The position numbers were made by a program, and so were the translations under genes. From Ancylostoma caninum (lineage: Eukaryota; Nematoda; Chromadorea; Rhabditida; Ancylostomatidae), in contig JBAJFG010000111.1 in NCBI GenBank assembly GCA_037903475.1, positions 1,674,001 to 1,738,000 on the forward strand: a DNA stretch of 64,000 nt, read 5' to 3'. Positions 62,519-64,000 of the stretch are shown here, piece by piece (the stretch's first letter is position 1; every line of letters begins with the position of its first letter). The notes beneath the pieces were generated by a model. The model ran no database searches. It was not told where the DNA came from and worked only from the letters and a program-made list of their open reading frames with translations.

Positions 62519-64000
62519 GATTTTTTCGATCTCACTGCGGGTGTTAGCCACCTTTGTTCTTTCACTAAATGGGAAATGACTAGCTCTTTATGAATTGTAA
62601 TCTATGCTCTATATATATTCATGTGTGCTTGTTGATGCGAGTTGTTTTTTTTTGTCTAGTTCATCGCCTCTTCTTTTCACTTAAAATGAGCGCATTTTCA
62701 CTTTGTGTCATAATGCTCCATTGCTATTCGATATTATAGTTATGTTATTGTGATGTGTCGGCTTAGAGTCATGCATTTTAAAGAAGTGGTGAACATCCTA
62801 CGAAACAAGGTTGTATTGATCCTTTTGTACACACTTGTCCAGCACTATCCATTCCGATCACTGTTCCATTGTGACAAAGCATCTGTTTTGATGACGATTT
62901 TGCCATTATGTAAAGATTATTCTGATATCCTGGACCTGTTTGACATCAAGAAAAGCTAGAGAGATAATATTAGCACTTCTATACACAATTGAAGGTGGGT
63001 TCCACAATTTATATGTTTCCTGAAAAACTTCGCAATGTTGCTGGTAACGTGTTGACCGAGTAAGGTATCAAATACACTCGATATTCGATGATTCGATTTC
63101 GAATCAGTCAAATATTGGAATGTTGATGAGAGGAATTGCAGCCTTGAAGGATAGGAAAGAAGGGTCGTAGAGTTTTTGTTTCAGGAGTAGGTTTTTTTGG
63201 ATGTGCTCCTAAACTACTCAATGAGATAAACGAAGTCATTTGATTTTTATTCGAGCAATGTTATAGCTGCTACCCTTGCGGTGCACAAATTTCGTGATCC
63301 TCGTGCTTTGTTTTATGTTTTGGTACGGATCCACTATCTGAGTTTCTCCTTGTTCCAGTACCTTACCTTAGTTACAGTAATGAACACCTTATAAACTTAA
63401 TGACCGAGCTTAGTGAACATTTCTCTTCCACTTCGTTCTTTTCCAGACACACCACCATGCCAGGTCCTGTCAAGCGACTTCATATGATACATGAAAGAGC
63501 GTAAACCATAAGAGAAAAGAAGCTAAGCCGAGGTCCCGTTCTTTGATAGACTAGTCTGAGTCGCTGCTGCTGATAGGAAGATGACGGAATGTTTTTTCAT
63601 GGACGGCTTTCTTCGTGTTCAACATGGAAGCTGTAGGCATCTGTAGAATTCATGAAATCCAATGAATATTTTGCAGGATATTATCCAAGACAGAGAGCCG
63701 AAGAAACAAAGCCCTATCACTCAGCCTTACTACATACGCTCATACAATAGATCAGTTGGAAGTGAAATCTTCATAGATATCCTATAAACCAAATGTAAAT
63801 ACAATGATATTAGGCGAAGATGTGTCGGGGCTAAATTGGAACAACGGCCTCTTCTCTGGGTGTAGCCGTCTTTCTCCCGAGTAGATCTCATCGTCTTTTA
63901 CAAGTACAAGGGATAGATCTAACCTGTTCGCGGCGATATGGATTTCTTAGGTGAAGAAGAGAGCAATGCTTATAATGCCTCTGGTTTTAACGTTATTTTC
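62519..64000. other. Downstream of DM13 gene B; no gene seen
   Basis: It should contain the 3' UTR of gene B, but no clear AATAAA was seen in the first few hundred bases. The frame at 62750-62959 has no recognisable domain. Nothing else is supported up to the window edge. Confidence 0.45.

Overview
The window looks like nuclear DNA of a parasitic nematode of the strongylid/hookworm type. This is inferred from the gene structures (many 30-190 bp exons with consensus donors and TTTCAG-like acceptors, alternating with transposon-rich introns), acceptor-like motifs immediately 5' of four start codons (as expected for spliced-leader trans-splicing), TTAGGC-type telomeric motifs inside a repeat, and the gene families present. 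No bacterial-type gene, rRNA, CRISPR array or functional tRNA was seen.

Five multi-exon genes could be assembled by hand, with reading phase conserved across all junctions quoted. Minus strand, left third: a mitochondrial glutamate carrier (1073-6581, first exon missing), an ERGIC2/Erv41 cargo-receptor subunit (9162-14371, complete, 429 aa) and an ELM2-SANT corepressor of CoREST/MIER type (18704-20416, 3' end unresolved). Plus strand, right two thirds: two DM13-domain proteins of the Skeletor type arranged head to tail. Gene A (25885-35052, about 834 aa) has a long family-unique N-terminus, a DM13 domain split by an insertion, a second DM13 domain and an alternative terminal exon. Gene B (50282-62518, 538 aa) has a signal peptide, two DM13 domains, a C-terminal Skeletor-like module and a probable GPI-anchor signal.

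The rest is intergenic or intronic DNA dominated by non-autonomous DNA transposons. Two near-identical ~1.2 kb elements with ~150 bp terminal inverted repeats, CAGT ends and TA target duplications sit in introns of the two DM13 paralogs, in the same orientation. Each carries two tRNA-like modules and telomere-like motifs, and the tRNA-bearing cassette is bracketed by 42 bp direct repeats. Other elements are an 882 bp mariner-ended element in an ERGIC2 intron and a 222 bp relative at 39.9 kb, two adjacent CAGT-ended MITEs at 16.6-17.0 kb, and a hAT-like MITE at 21.9 kb. Simple repeats include a C/G homopolymer palindrome, a CATT microsatellite, and a perfect 22 bp hairpin beside a G-run.

No functional pathway links the five genes: the neighbours act in mitochondria, ER-Golgi, nucleus and the secreted/extracellular space. 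The 15 kb between the two DM13 genes holds no gene I can support.
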